Positions 8,838 to 18,083 of a DNA stretch of 64,000 nt are shown one piece after another. The stretch's first letter is position 1. Every line of letters starts with the position of its first letter. The notes under the pieces were generated by a model. It was given only the letters and a program-made list of their open reading frames with translations, was not told the origin of the DNA and ran no database searches. This DNA is from Ferrimicrobium acidiphilum DSM 19497 (lineage in GTDB: Bacteria; Actinomycetota; Acidimicrobiia; Acidimicrobiales; Acidimicrobiaceae): the NCBI RefSeq assembly GCF_000949255.1, contig NZ_JXUW01000001.1, positions 157,817-221,816 on the forward strand, given 5' to 3'. The translations under genes were made by a program, and so were the position numbers.

Positions 8838-10355
8838 CTACCCAAAATCCCCTTCAAGCCACCAACGCTGCGCCTCCCTCATCACGAGCACTACCCTCTG
8901 CGGAGTCATCAGCATAAGTCGTACATAGCGTCGCCGGCGACGTTCCCACCAGCGTTCAACGACAACCCAGGGACCAAAACACGCTGATATCCTAAGCTCC
9001 TCACGACCAAGGACTAGTATCGCGGGCTCAACCATCATGATGCCATCTCCACATACCTCAACTGGAGTACCAAGAGCATCGAGGAGCCGGACCTCACGAG
9101 GGTGTTGATACACCAAACTTGGAGCAGCGCCCGGTAGATGGCCAGGCCAAGGAGCCTGATGATCCTCCGAAAGCTGTGGAGACGGCCATCGGCCGCTCCA
9201 GGGGATCCAGGCACCCTGCTCTCGCAGGGAACGACCTCCTTGCATAGCAGGCACCAACACACGATCATCGCCATACAGCATCGCCACACGAGTCAAGGTT
9301 GCAAGAATCGCCGACTCCTTCAGCTCCTGGCGATCAAATGTCAACTGACGGCGACGCACCGATGACCATTGCAACGGTTCTATACGTGCCTCGATCAACG
9401 TATCGCGGTGTGGCCGAGACGCCTGCTCGAACCATCGGAGTCGAGCTATCAACTCAGTCGCACTCGCCCCATCAAGGACCTCCACCATCTTGGTCAACTC
9501 TCCCGTCGTCGTGACGAGCGTGATACACGCCTTCACCAACACGAGACCACGCTGTTCGGCGGCGCGCAAGAGAAGATCTAGGGGCTGCATTAAGCGGAAA
9601 GAGATTCGCTCTGGGGTATCATCGTCGAAAACCTCAGTCGTGCACATGATGATCTCCGTCGGATCATCACCAACAACCGCAAGATCGATATCGAGACGGC
9701 AGAGACGATACCAGAACAGCCCTCGGCCACCAAACCGTGCAGCTACCACACTCTCATCGAGGTATTGAAAATCACCGACGTACTCCATGCCAACCTCGCG
9801 CAACAACCCCGACATCGACGCCGGGAGCAGCTCATCGACCCTACGCTCGCCCACGAAGGCCATGGACTCCCCTGGAGGCACTCGACACCCGAGACCCACC
9901 GCTACCGATGCGGCAAAAAGAGAGTCAGCAATCCCAAGTGCGATACTCAGTTGTGGGTAAGACTGGGTCAGTGATCTGCCCACCTCCTCGATGGCGTTCA
10001 CAACCCGTGCCTCGGTTCCAAAGTATCGAGTCATCGCCAGTAACGGAGCTACCAACGCACGGTTGTTCTGACGGAAATAGGGGGAGACGGAATCAAACAT
10101 CTGCTGAAGTCGCGCAAGCCATTGCTCCTCTCGGTGGTCATCACGTTCTCGCAACTCCAAGGTGGGGCATCGCGCTATCGCCTCAGACGAACGCATGCCA
10201 ACTACCACACCACGCCGAAGCGCTGCTTGGGCAACCTCGATGATTTGGCCACGACCCACGATGGCGACGCAATCCTCCTGTGTTGCATCTACCGCAAGCA
10301 GCGAAAGACCGTTGACATGAAGGACGACCATGCGCCTAGGAGCTGTCAGAATCAA
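8838..10355 (-). CDS. imuB: ImuB, Y-family polymerase-like mutasome adaptor
   Basis: A 505-residue Y-family polymerase homologue. In studied actinobacteria and proteobacteria ImuB is catalytically inactive and tethers DnaE2 and ImuA' to the sliding clamp. The expected fold is visible: N-terminal palm-like block, GVVVGMRSSEAIARCPTLEL (finger-like region), and the little-finger-like region followed by the characteristic SEDHQAPWPGHLPGAAPSLVY near residue 390. The acidic catalytic residues of active Y-family polymerases are not in their usual places. I could not find an obvious clamp-binding motif such as QLPLWG. The start may be TTG at 10355, overlapping the imuA' stop, or ATG at 10331 (MVVLHVNG), which aligns better with the usual ImuB N-terminus. 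Confidence 0.88.
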   Translation of the reverse strand: MILTAPRRMVVLHVNGLSLLAVDATQEDCVAIVGRGQIIEVAQAALRRGVVVGMRSSEAIARCPTLELRERDDHREEQWLARLQQMFDSVSPYFRQNNRALVAPLLAMTRYFGTEARVVNAIEEVGRSLTQSYPQLSIALGIADSLFAASVAVGLGCRVPPGESMAFVGERRVDELLPASMSGLLREVGMEYVGDFQYLDESVVAARFGGRGLFWYRLCRLDIDLAVVGDDPTEIIMCTTEVFDDDTPERISFRLMQPLDLLLRAAEQRGLVLVKACITLVTTTGELTKMVEVLDGASATELIARLRWFEQASRPHRDTLIEARIEPLQWSSVRRRQLTFDRQELKESAILATLTRVAMLYGDDRVLVPAMQGGRSLREQGAWIPWSGRWPSPQLSEDHQAPWPGHLPGAAPSLVYQHPREVRLLDALGTPVEVCGDGIMMVEPAILVLGREELRISACFGPWVVVERWWERRRRRYVRLMLMTPQRVVLVMREAQRWWLEGDFG

Positions 10356-10960
10356 CGAGCCACCGATGTTGACGTGCTCGTCCTTAGCCCATGCTCCTCT
10401 ACCACAAGATGCAAGGTCGGGGATCCAAACGGGAACTCCATCGTCGGCACACTCCAGCCAAGTTCCTCAACGATTAGCGTCACATCAGGTGGAGACCTGC
10501 GAAGATGCGAGGAGCGATCGATGGCACGATCGCGATCGATCACCACCAGCGCGCTCTTACGCTCTCTGGCTCGCGCTACCAAACGGTGCCAGTGACGATC
10601 GATGATAGCTGCATCGAACACAACAACGTCGAAGGCGGATACAAGCAGAGCGATCACCTGTGCCGTCTCTACTCCATCATCAACCAACACAACACGCGAA
10701 AGGTCCCAACCAGCCTGTGCCAAAGCCACGACACCCAGGTCACGAAGGCCCACGAGGGCGATAGCAAAACCTGTTTGTGACGTCAAGCTGAGCATCTCGA
10801 TTACCGCCGTATGGGATCCGACACCACTCACCATGGTGACCGCACCCGTCACCAAGCCCCCTTTCGACACAAGTGATGCATACTCAGCCTTAAGTGGCAA
10901 TTGTGTCGACGGCTGGTAAGCGGTCGCTTGGAGAAGCGAGGAGATGGGCGGTAGCGTCAT
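10352..10960 (-). CDS. imuA': ImuA' (RecA-like mutasome accessory protein)
   Basis: A 202-residue RecA-fold-like protein that heads the mutasome operon. Residues around SGVGSHTAVIEM sit where a Walker A would be but lack the GK(S/T), so ATP binding is doubtful; this degeneracy is known for actinobacterial ImuA'. A Walker-B-like strand follows (FDVVVFDAA). I chose the ATG at 10960 (MTLPPISS) because GGAGAG lies immediately upstream and the LexA-like box lies 13 bases further up; a longer frame starting at 11059 would put that operator inside the coding region. Its stop overlaps the proposed imuB start by four bases. Confidence 0.82.
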   Translation of the reverse strand: MTLPPISSLLQATAYQPSTQLPLKAEYASLVSKGGLVTGAVTMVSGVGSHTAVIEMLSLTSQTGFAIALVGLRDLGVVALAQAGWDLSRVVLVDDGVETAQVIALLVSAFDVVVFDAAIIDRHWHRLVARARERKSALVVIDRDRAIDRSSHLRRSPPDVTLIVEELGWSVPTMEFPFGSPTLHLVVEEHGLRTSTSTSVAR

Positions 10961-10972
10961 CTCTCCATAGTA

Positions 10973-10984
10973 GTACATTTGTTC
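10973..10984 (-). promoter_or_regulatory. LexA-like SOS box in front of imuA'
   Basis: The minus strand reads GAACaaatGTAC, one base away from the palindromic actinobacterial LexA core GAAC-N4-GTTC, within the context CGAACAAATGTACTA. It is centred 18 bases before the chosen imuA' ATG, a normal position for a repressor blocking transcription. This fits the known LexA control of imuA'-imuB-dnaE2. Confidence 0.65.
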
Positions 10985-11082
10985 GTTTTTCTGACGCATG
11001 CCGTGGTGCTCATACCGCGACCTCATGATGAATGGAGTGTTGCTAGCGAAGATCATCAAGAAAGATCTGCTAAGGTTGCGCT

Positions 11083-12630
11083 ATGGAGAACACCCTCCTC
11101 GACTCTTACGCAATCTCGAGCAGCTTCGATGAGATACTTGCAGGACCAGGGCTACCACGTCCAGGATGTGCCGAACTCTACAGCGCTCTGCAAGAGCTAA
11201 GTGAGGTTGAGTTCGAGCAACGCTGTCAGGAACGAGATCTCTCCTTCCGGGATCGCGGAGTTACTTACTCATTCGCAGGGATGGAGGCGCCCTTTCCGCT
11301 TGACCCGATCCCAAGGATCATCTCGTCCGAGGAGTGGGCACACCTCGAGGTCGGCATCGTCCAGAGAGTGCGTGCGCTCGAGGCCTTCCTCGACGACATC
11401 TTCACCCAGCAGCGAATCTTCGAAGACCGTATCATCCCTCGCCGTCTTGTCCTCTCATCCCCACTTTTTATTCGCCATGCCTATGGGCTCACACCCGCAA
11501 ATGGTGTCCGGATCCATATCTCGGGCATGGATGTCGTCAGGGGTCGCGATGGCACGCTCATGGTGCTCGAGGACAACCTAAGAACCCCCTCCGGGGTGTC
11601 CTATGTTCTCGAGAATCGACGAAGCATGACCCGCATCTTCCCCGAGTTCTTTCGTGGCCACCGAGTACGACCTGTAGCGAACTATCCGACTGAACTCTTG
11701 CGCGCCCTTGTCATGGCTGCACCTCACACTGCAACCTCGGATCCAAAGGTCGTACTTCTCACGCCTGGCATTCACAATGCCGCCTACTTTGAGCACACTT
11801 TCCTCGCCCGACAGATGGGGGTTGACCTCGTCGAGGGTAATGATCTGACCTGTCGAGATGGGGTCTGCTACTTGCATACCACCGCAGGAGATCAAAGGGT
11901 CGACGTCATCTATCGAAGAATCAGCGATGACTACCTCGACCCGCTCTACTTTGAACCCTCCTCTCTCCTCGGCGTCCCGGGCCTGCTTACCTGCGTGCGC
12001 GCAGGTAACCTAACTATCGCAAACGCAATCGGCAACGGCGTCGCAGACGACAAGCTCACCTACACCTACGTTCCGGACATGATTCGCTACTACCTAGGAG
12101 AGGAGCCGATACTAGCAAACGTCCCTACCTATCGGCTTGAGGATCCTGAAGTGCGTGCATGGGTGCTAGAACGACTCGACCAGCTTGTGCTCAAGCCAGT
12201 CGACGCTTCAGGTGGCACTGGTATCGTCATCGGACCCGATGCCGACGAAGCTACCCTCACGGCTGTGGGTGATGCCATACTCGCGCACCCACGCGGATGG
12301 ATAGCCCAGGAGGTCGTCCGACTCTCAACCTGCCCGACCAAGGTTAATGAAGGGATCGAACCACGACATATTGACCTGCGTCCGTTCGCCATCAACCAGG
12401 GTGATCGCATCTGGGTGCTACCTGGCGGACTCACTCGAGTTGCCCTCCCTAAAGGGTCGCTCATCGTGAACTCATCACAGGGCGGAGGATCCAAAGACAC
12501 CTGGGTACTTGACGCCTCCGCCAATAGCGTTGATCTTCATGCACCCATGAATAACAGCTCTGCAACCCCAGCGAGGCAGCCCACCACGGGAGATCACCCG
12601 TTACAAGTCGCCAAACAGCAGGAGCAATGA
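11083..12630 (+). CDS. Circularly permuted ATP-grasp protein (type 2)
   Basis: A 515-residue protein of the circularly permuted ATP-grasp family (formerly DUF404/DUF407). Family members are predicted peptide-bond-forming ligases; substrates are unknown. Recognisable blocks are YEPSSLLGVPGLL-like spacing around DYLDPLYFEPSSLLG, GNLTIANAIGNGVADDK (about residue 310), the ATP-binding strand LDQLVLKPVDASGGTGI, and the C-terminal HIDLRPFAI with LPGGLTRVALPKGSLIVNSSQGGGSKDTWVL, which are hallmark segments. It is followed after one base by an alpha-E protein and then a transglutaminase-like protein, the standard operon for this system. It is divergent from imuA' across 122 bases. Confidence 0.92.
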   Translation: MENTLLDSYAISSSFDEILAGPGLPRPGCAELYSALQELSEVEFEQRCQERDLSFRDRGVTYSFAGMEAPFPLDPIPRIISSEEWAHLEVGIVQRVRALEAFLDDIFTQQRIFEDRIIPRRLVLSSPLFIRHAYGLTPANGVRIHISGMDVVRGRDGTLMVLEDNLRTPSGVSYVLENRRSMTRIFPEFFRGHRVRPVANYPTELLRALVMAAPHTATSDPKVVLLTPGIHNAAYFEHTFLARQMGVDLVEGNDLTCRDGVCYLHTTAGDQRVDVIYRRISDDYLDPLYFEPSSLLGVPGLLTCVRAGNLTIANAIGNGVADDKLTYTYVPDMIRYYLGEEPILANVPTYRLEDPEVRAWVLERLDQLVLKPVDASGGTGIVIGPDADEATLTAVGDAILAHPRGWIAQEVVRLSTCPTKVNEGIEPRHIDLRPFAINQGDRIWVLPGGLTRVALPKGSLIVNSSQGGGSKDTWVLDASANSVDLHAPMNNSSATPARQPTTGDHPLQVAKQQEQ

Positions 12631-12631
12631 C

Positions 12632-13585
12632 ATGTTAGTTCGCATAGCGGAATCTCTCTTCTGGTTGGGTCGCTACCTAGAGCGTGCAGACGATACTGCG
12701 CGTATCCTAGAGGTGCATCTCAACCATGAACTTGAATCTGGCTCGGCTAGCCCACAAACTTCCTTCCTCTCAACCCTCGGTTTCGACGAGTTTGAAGCTG
12801 GTGAGGCCGACTCCGCAACTCTCTTTGCAACTCTAGGTTTCTCCACCGAACACCCAAATTCAATCGCATCCTCAATCGTAGCCGCAAGAAGAAACGCCGG
12901 TGGGCTCCGAGAGCTTCTCCCCAGCGAAGTCTACGAGGCGATCAACATCGCTGATCGACTCCTGGTTAAGATGCCTCGCCGTAGTACCTCGCTTTCGGAG
13001 TTCTTTCGCTACGTACGTCTCGCCCACGAACGAGTTGCTATCACGATAGGTCTCCTCGACGAGAGCTTTCCTCGAGATGAGGGTTGGCAGTTTCTCCAGC
13101 TTGGAACGTTCATCGAACGTGTCGATATGACGCTTCGCCTTCTGAAGTTCCGACTGGTCTTCGCACCAGAGAGTCGAGATTGGGTCACCACGTTGAAGTA
13201 CTGTTCTGCCTATGAGTTCTATATACGCACCTACCATGGACAGGTTGAACCGGAGTACGTACTAGAGTTTCTACTCGTCGACCGTCTCTTCCCTCGCAGC
13301 GTCCAGTTCGGCCTCATGACCGCCGAACGTTGCCTCGATCGCATCGCCCCAGATACTCATCGAAGTGCCCCACCTGCTCCAGCGCAACGAATTCTGGGCC
13401 AGGCCCGTGCCACTATATCATTCCTCACTCGTGAGGATCTGACAACACGGATTGAGACCCTGCTCGAGGACCTCAGTCTCTCATGTTCACTCGCCTCGGA
13501 TGCAATAACCCAGCAGTACTTCGGACAGACTCGGGGCCAGTCATGGCAGCGTGAAGTTGCTCACATCATCCCACGGAGCCTGTGA
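12632..13585 (+). CDS. Alpha-E domain-containing protein
   Basis: A 317-residue, largely helical protein of the alpha-E family (formerly DUF403). The signature opening MLVRIAESLFWLGRYLERADDTARIL is present, as are SLSEFFRYVRLAHERVAITIG and the W-rich QFLQLGTFIERVDMTLRLL. No catalytic function has been shown for the family; it co-occurs with circularly permuted ATP-grasp enzymes and is thought to be their partner. AGGAG lies upstream of the ATG, which follows the ATP-grasp TGA by one base, and its own stop overlaps the start of the transglutaminase gene, so the three are co-translated. Confidence 0.9.
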   Translation: MLVRIAESLFWLGRYLERADDTARILEVHLNHELESGSASPQTSFLSTLGFDEFEAGEADSATLFATLGFSTEHPNSIASSIVAARRNAGGLRELLPSEVYEAINIADRLLVKMPRRSTSLSEFFRYVRLAHERVAITIGLLDESFPRDEGWQFLQLGTFIERVDMTLRLLKFRLVFAPESRDWVTTLKYCSAYEFYIRTYHGQVEPEYVLEFLLVDRLFPRSVQFGLMTAERCLDRIAPDTHRSAPPAPAQRILGQARATISFLTREDLTTRIETLLEDLSLSCSLASDAITQQYFGQTRGQSWQREVAHIIPRSL

Positions 13586-14436
13586 TGACTTGGATCCTCT
13601 CAATCGAACACACATCACGCTATCGCTACTCGGAGCCCTCCGGAGGATCGTTCAACGAGGCGAGAATGCTCCCTCAGTCTGACCGCTCCCAGTTCGTCCT
13701 CCAAAGACACCTAATAGTTACACCGTCCGCCCATGTTCTTGAGTACCAAGACTACTGGGGCACTCTCACACACGTCTTTGAGGTACATCAGCCTCACCAC
13801 GAACTCTCGATCATTGCACGTTCTCAGGTTCAAACTGGCACCGGACCGTTAACCGAACCAGAATCGCCCTCTTGGCTGCACTACCGCGATCCCGTCTTCG
13901 ACGATGCCTTCGCCGAGTATCTAGATCCCACCGACAAGACGCTTATCGGGAATACTGACGAGGTGCTTAGTGCGCTAGACCTTCTCCGATGCAGTGCGAC
14001 GCCGCGCGATGCGGCACAGGGGGCCTCGGATCTGGTCCATGAGCGACTCACCTACGAGGTTGGTTCAACAGCCGTCTCTACTTCTGCGACCGAAGCTTGG
14101 TCGATCCGCAAAGGGGTCTGTCAAGATTTCGCGCATCTATGCATAGGTTTTCTTCGTCGGCTTGGCATCCCAGCCCGTTATGTCTCGGGCTATTACTATC
14201 CAGATCAAGAAGCCTCGATTGGCGAGCTGATCGACGCAGAGAGTCATGCCTGGGTCGAGGCATGGGTAGGTTCCTGGCTACCACTAGACCCAACTAATCG
14301 TGAGGTCGAACCCGAACGCTACGTCGTCGTCGGCCGGGGGCGCGACTACAGCGATGTCCCTCCACTGGTCGGTATTTACAGTGGTATCGGTAGCTCAACG
14401 ATGGAGGTACACGTCGGAGTGGTCAGACAATCATAA
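13585..14436 (+). CDS. Transglutaminase-like cysteine protease/acyltransferase
   Basis: About 283 residues. The N-terminal beta domain (WILSIEHTSRYRYSEPSGGSFNEARMLP) is the bacterial transglutaminase-like N-terminal region, and the catalytic core shows the cysteine in KGVCQDFAHL (about 180), ARYVSGYYYP, the histidine in ESHAWVEAWVG, and an aspartate in PLDPTN, giving a complete Cys-His-Asp triad. In this operon type the protein is predicted to hydrolyse or transfer the amide product of the ATP-grasp ligase. The ATG at 13585 overlaps the alpha-E stop (TGATG) and has GGAG about six bases upstream. Confidence 0.9.
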   Translation: MTWILSIEHTSRYRYSEPSGGSFNEARMLPQSDRSQFVLQRHLIVTPSAHVLEYQDYWGTLTHVFEVHQPHHELSIIARSQVQTGTGPLTEPESPSWLHYRDPVFDDAFAEYLDPTDKTLIGNTDEVLSALDLLRCSATPRDAAQGASDLVHERLTYEVGSTAVSTSATEAWSIRKGVCQDFAHLCIGFLRRLGIPARYVSGYYYPDQEASIGELIDAESHAWVEAWVGSWLPLDPTNREVEPERYVVVGRGRDYSDVPPLVGIYSGIGSSTMEVHVGVVRQS

Positions 14437-14472
14437 CCGCCACAATAGAGGGCAGCACGATCACCAGAAAGC

Positions 14473-17400
14473 TCAGGCGGAGAGTTCCCAGAGCGAGGCG
14501 TACTCACCACCCTGCCCAATCAAATCAGCGTGAGTCCCTTGTTCGACGATTGCACCATGGGACAGGACATAGATCTGGTCCGCCTTTAGCAACGTTGAGA
14601 GGCGATGCGCTATGACAAACGTCGTCCGGCCAGCAAGAACCTGGTCGAGCGCAGTCTGCATCTGTGCCTCTGCGACAAGATCAAGCGACGATGAGACCTC
14701 ATCTAGAATCACTATCGTGGGATCTTGTATGATCAGCCGAGCTAACACCACCGACTGCTTTTGACCCGCCGAGAGCCGCACCCCACGATCGCCTATCTCA
14801 TAATCTACCCCTTCGTCATGGTGATTCAGAAAACCGTCCAATCCAACCATGCGGCAGGCTCGCTCGATCTCTGCAGTTGATACCTTGGGGCGAACAAAGG
14901 AGATGTTCTCAGCGATGGTACCGGTGAAGAGGAAAGGCTCCTGGGGTAGATAGGCGACTTGACGGCGATAGCTGATGAGATCTAGATCGGTCAGAGAGAC
15001 TCCGTCGATGTGGATAGAACCCGCCGTCGGATCGTAAAACCTTACCAAGAGCTTTGCGATAGTCGACTTTCCCGCCCCTGTCTCACCCACAAAGGCGACA
15101 CGATTGCCGGCGGCGACATCGAACGAGACCGCATCCAACGAAGGAAACTCCGCCTGAGGATACTGGAAGGTGACGTTGCGAAAGGAGACGACACCGTGGA
15201 TGTTCTTGAGCTCAACCGGCTGCTCGGCCGGATGGATAGATATATCTCGGGCCATCAATCTCCGGATCTGGCGTGCAGCCACTCTCGCCTGCTGGAACTG
15301 ATCAAAGGTCTGCGACAACTGTTGGATCGGGGAGAAGAATTGGTTAACATACAGTGTTGCGGCAAGCAGGGTACCTACCGCAAGCGTATGGTGCAGGACT
15401 TGGCTCCCCCCAAACAACAGTGTCAGTGCTGTGGTGACATCGGCGAGCATGAGCAGGAACGGAAAGTAGATCGAGATCGCCTTTTGTGCATTCATGCGTG
15501 CATCGCGATAGCCGCTGCTTAGAGAGTCGAACTGATTGATTGCCTCACGCCCACGATTCTTGGCCCGCGATGCCCGTACGCCGGAGACCTGTTCTTGGAA
15601 GTTGGCGTTGACGGCGGCTATGCGCTCACGAGCCAAGGTGTACGCACGATTCGAGTACCGCTGAAAGATAACGCTGGCGATGATGGTGAGCGGGAGGCTA
15701 GCGACCAGAACAAGAGCGATACTCGGTGCAATGATAAGCACCGTAACCAATACGAGACCAAATGAGACGACGGAGACCAGCGCAGTGATCAAGCCATTCT
15801 GCACCAAGTTGGAGAAGGCGTCTACATCGCTAATCATTCGAGTCATAATTCGACCCGACATCTCCGACTCGTAGTAGTCCATATCGAGGCGGAGAATCTT
15901 TTGGAAGATTCTCGAACGCAGCAAAAGCAAGAACTTCTCGGCGGCAAGCCCGGCGATGACCTGCTCTAAGATCACGACAAATAGATCCAGTAACGACACA
16001 GCCCCTAGTGCGAGGGCGGCTTCGAGCACCAGTGAGCGTGTGTGATGCAGGACACCGGCATCGATGCCCGACCTGAGTACAAGCGGGGAGGCCAAGCTCA
16101 AGAGAGCATCGAGAGCCACCAGCACAGCACCTACGATCACCCCAATGCGGATGAGCTTGAACAGACTCCCGAAGCGAAATCGCTCGTCAACCCAACCAAG
16201 CTCGACCGGGCGATCGATCAGGCGTGGGATGGTCAACGACGCCTCCTGGTGGGTCTCGGTAAGAGAGCCCTCCTCTACCAGGCTGATCTTTGGAGCCTCT
16301 GCGATGCTTTCTGTCTCGCCGCTCATGAGTTCGGCATAGAGGGGTTCTGCGGCCAACAGCTCTTTATGTGTGCCTGTCGCAATAATCCTACCCTGGTCCA
16401 TTAGAACGATGCGGTCGGCGAGGTGAAGGGTCGAGCGACGATGAGCGATGAGAATCATGGTTCTACCACCGCCGATTGCGCCAATTGCATCCAAGATCTC
16501 AGCCTCGGTGGAAGGGTCAACAGAGGAGGTAGCATCGTCGAGAATCAGGATCGGCGGTGACCCAACCAGAGCACGGGCCAAGGCAATTCGCTGTCGCTGT
16601 CCGCCAGAGAGACGGACTCCTCGTTCACCTACGACCGTGTCATAGCCTTGAGGGAGAGCTTCGATAAACTCGTGGGCGCGAGCGGAGCGAGCAGCAGACA
16701 TTATCTCGTCGTCAGAGACATCGGAACGACCCAGTGCAATATTGGCTCGGACGCTGTCAGAGAACAGGAAGCTCTCTTCGAACACGATGCCAACTGACTG
16801 CCTGAGTGTCCCAAGATCCCACTGGTTCACCGGAACATCATCTATAGCTATCGTCCCGGTCTGTGGTTCATAAAAACGCGGTATTAGGAGAGCAAGCGAC
16901 GACTTACCTGAGCCTGATGAACCAACGACCGCAATCGTCTCACCCGGCTCAACCTTGAGGCTGAGTCCATCGAGAACAGCAACACCTGGTTTATAGGCAA
17001 AGTGCACGTCACTGAATTCGATAGCTCCCCGCACCTGAATAGGAAGGTAAGGATTCTCCGGTTGAATGATCGCAGGGTTGATGTCTAAGAGCCCAAAAAT
17101 ACGTTCTACTCCCGCCCTAGCCTGTTCAGACAGTGCAACCAACACTGAGAGCTGGCGTACCGGCAAAATCAGCTCGACAATATAGGTAGTGAAGAGGAGG
17201 AAGGCGCCAATGGAGAGGTGTCCGTTGATCGCTGCATATCCACCAATTCCTATCACCAGCGCCTCAGTTAGAAGCGGCACCAACTGCAGAAATGCCTGCA
17301 GCTTTGCCTGTCTCCAGATGGTAGCCACCCTTGCACGGTAGAGCCGGGTGGCCCTCTGGTGCAAGCGATCTAGCTGTACGTCCTCGAGTGCAGACCCCTT

Positions 17401-18018
17401 TACAACGGCGATTCCACGAACCGTCTCCTCGACGACCTCGTTGACGGCTCCCTTCTCCTGTTGAGCGATAAGGCTTACCGGGAAGATCTGCTTACGCAAA
17501 CGAATAGAGGCTGCCCCAATAAGCACCAGCGATAGTGCAACAAGCAGAGCAAGGGGCCAGTAGACAACAGCCATCACGACGAGAGACAAAAGCGCGAGGA
17601 GTGCATTTCCAAAGAGGCGAGGCAAGAAGGCGAGGAGGCCCTGTATCAACGACACATCAGCGTTCGCCTCAGAGACGAGTTGCCCTGTTTGCAGCGTATC
17701 GTGAGCGGCAAAGTCAATCCTCTGAAGATGGTTGAAGATACGCGTCCTCAGGTAGTGCTGTACGCCAAGTGCCAAGCGCCCACCGAAGAATCGGCGAAGA
17801 AAGGCCAACCCAAAGGCGGCGATCGCCAAGCCAATAAGGGCGATCAACCATCCAACCTGTTCGTGATGGCTACCCAATGAGTCGACGAACGCTGCCTCAA
17901 AGATCGGCACAAGTAGAGTAGCGACCGTCCCGAGGATCGCAGTGACCAACGCGATGAGCAACTCTTTTCGTTGAGTCAACACAACTCCAACGAGTTGAGA
18001 CATCCACCCTTTGGTCAA
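14473..18018 (-). CDS. Fused double ABC exporter (TMD-NBD-TMD-NBD)
   Basis: A 1181-residue export ATPase in which two complete half-transporters are fused. NBD1 has Walker A GSSGSGKSS (about residue 375), signature LSGGQRQ and Walker B LILDDATSSVD; NBD2 has Walker A GETGAGKST (about 965), signature LSAGQKQ and Walker B VILDEVSSSLD. Each NBD follows about six predicted membrane helices. NBD1 carries Asp where the catalytic Glu is expected, and NBD2 has a variant signature; both changes fall in the same composite ATP site, as in asymmetric heterodimeric exporters. Length and order resemble mycobacterial Rv0194, a multidrug exporter, but the substrate here is unknown. It converges with the transglutaminase gene. 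Confidence 0.92.
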   Translation of the reverse strand: MTKGWMSQLVGVVLTQRKELLIALVTAILGTVATLLVPIFEAAFVDSLGSHHEQVGWLIALIGLAIAAFGLAFLRRFFGGRLALGVQHYLRTRIFNHLQRIDFAAHDTLQTGQLVSEANADVSLIQGLLAFLPRLFGNALLALLSLVVMAVVYWPLALLVALSLVLIGAASIRLRKQIFPVSLIAQQEKGAVNEVVEETVRGIAVVKGSALEDVQLDRLHQRATRLYRARVATIWRQAKLQAFLQLVPLLTEALVIGIGGYAAINGHLSIGAFLLFTTYIVELILPVRQLSVLVALSEQARAGVERIFGLLDINPAIIQPENPYLPIQVRGAIEFSDVHFAYKPGVAVLDGLSLKVEPGETIAVVGSSGSGKSSLALLIPRFYEPQTGTIAIDDVPVNQWDLGTLRQSVGIVFEESFLFSDSVRANIALGRSDVSDDEIMSAARSARAHEFIEALPQGYDTVVGERGVRLSGGQRQRIALARALVGSPPILILDDATSSVDPSTEAEILDAIGAIGGGRTMILIAHRRSTLHLADRIVLMDQGRIIATGTHKELLAAEPLYAELMSGETESIAEAPKISLVEEGSLTETHQEASLTIPRLIDRPVELGWVDERFRFGSLFKLIRIGVIVGAVLVALDALLSLASPLVLRSGIDAGVLHHTRSLVLEAALALGAVSLLDLFVVILEQVIAGLAAEKFLLLLRSRIFQKILRLDMDYYESEMSGRIMTRMISDVDAFSNLVQNGLITALVSVVSFGLVLVTVLIIAPSIALVLVASLPLTIIASVIFQRYSNRAYTLARERIAAVNANFQEQVSGVRASRAKNRGREAINQFDSLSSGYRDARMNAQKAISIYFPFLLMLADVTTALTLLFGGSQVLHHTLAVGTLLAATLYVNQFFSPIQQLSQTFDQFQQARVAARQIRRLMARDISIHPAEQPVELKNIHGVVSFRNVTFQYPQAEFPSLDAVSFDVAAGNRVAFVGETGAGKSTIAKLLVRFYDPTAGSIHIDGVSLTDLDLISYRRQVAYLPQEPFLFTGTIAENISFVRPKVSTAEIERACRMVGLDGFLNHHDEGVDYEIGDRGVRLSAGQKQSVVLARLIIQDPTIVILDEVSSSLDLVAEAQMQTALDQVLAGRTTFVIAHRLSTLLKADQIYVLSHGAIVEQGTHADLIGQGGEYASLWELSA

Positions 18019-18083
18019 CCTGACATCACCTCTACCTGTCGCTCTCTCTAGCTAGCCTAGCTTCCACCACATTCAAGCGATGG

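Noticed and set aside
10961..11059. Longer ImuA' with an extra 33 residues
   Set aside because: This would place the LexA-like site inside the coding sequence, and the internal ATG has a much better ribosome-binding site.
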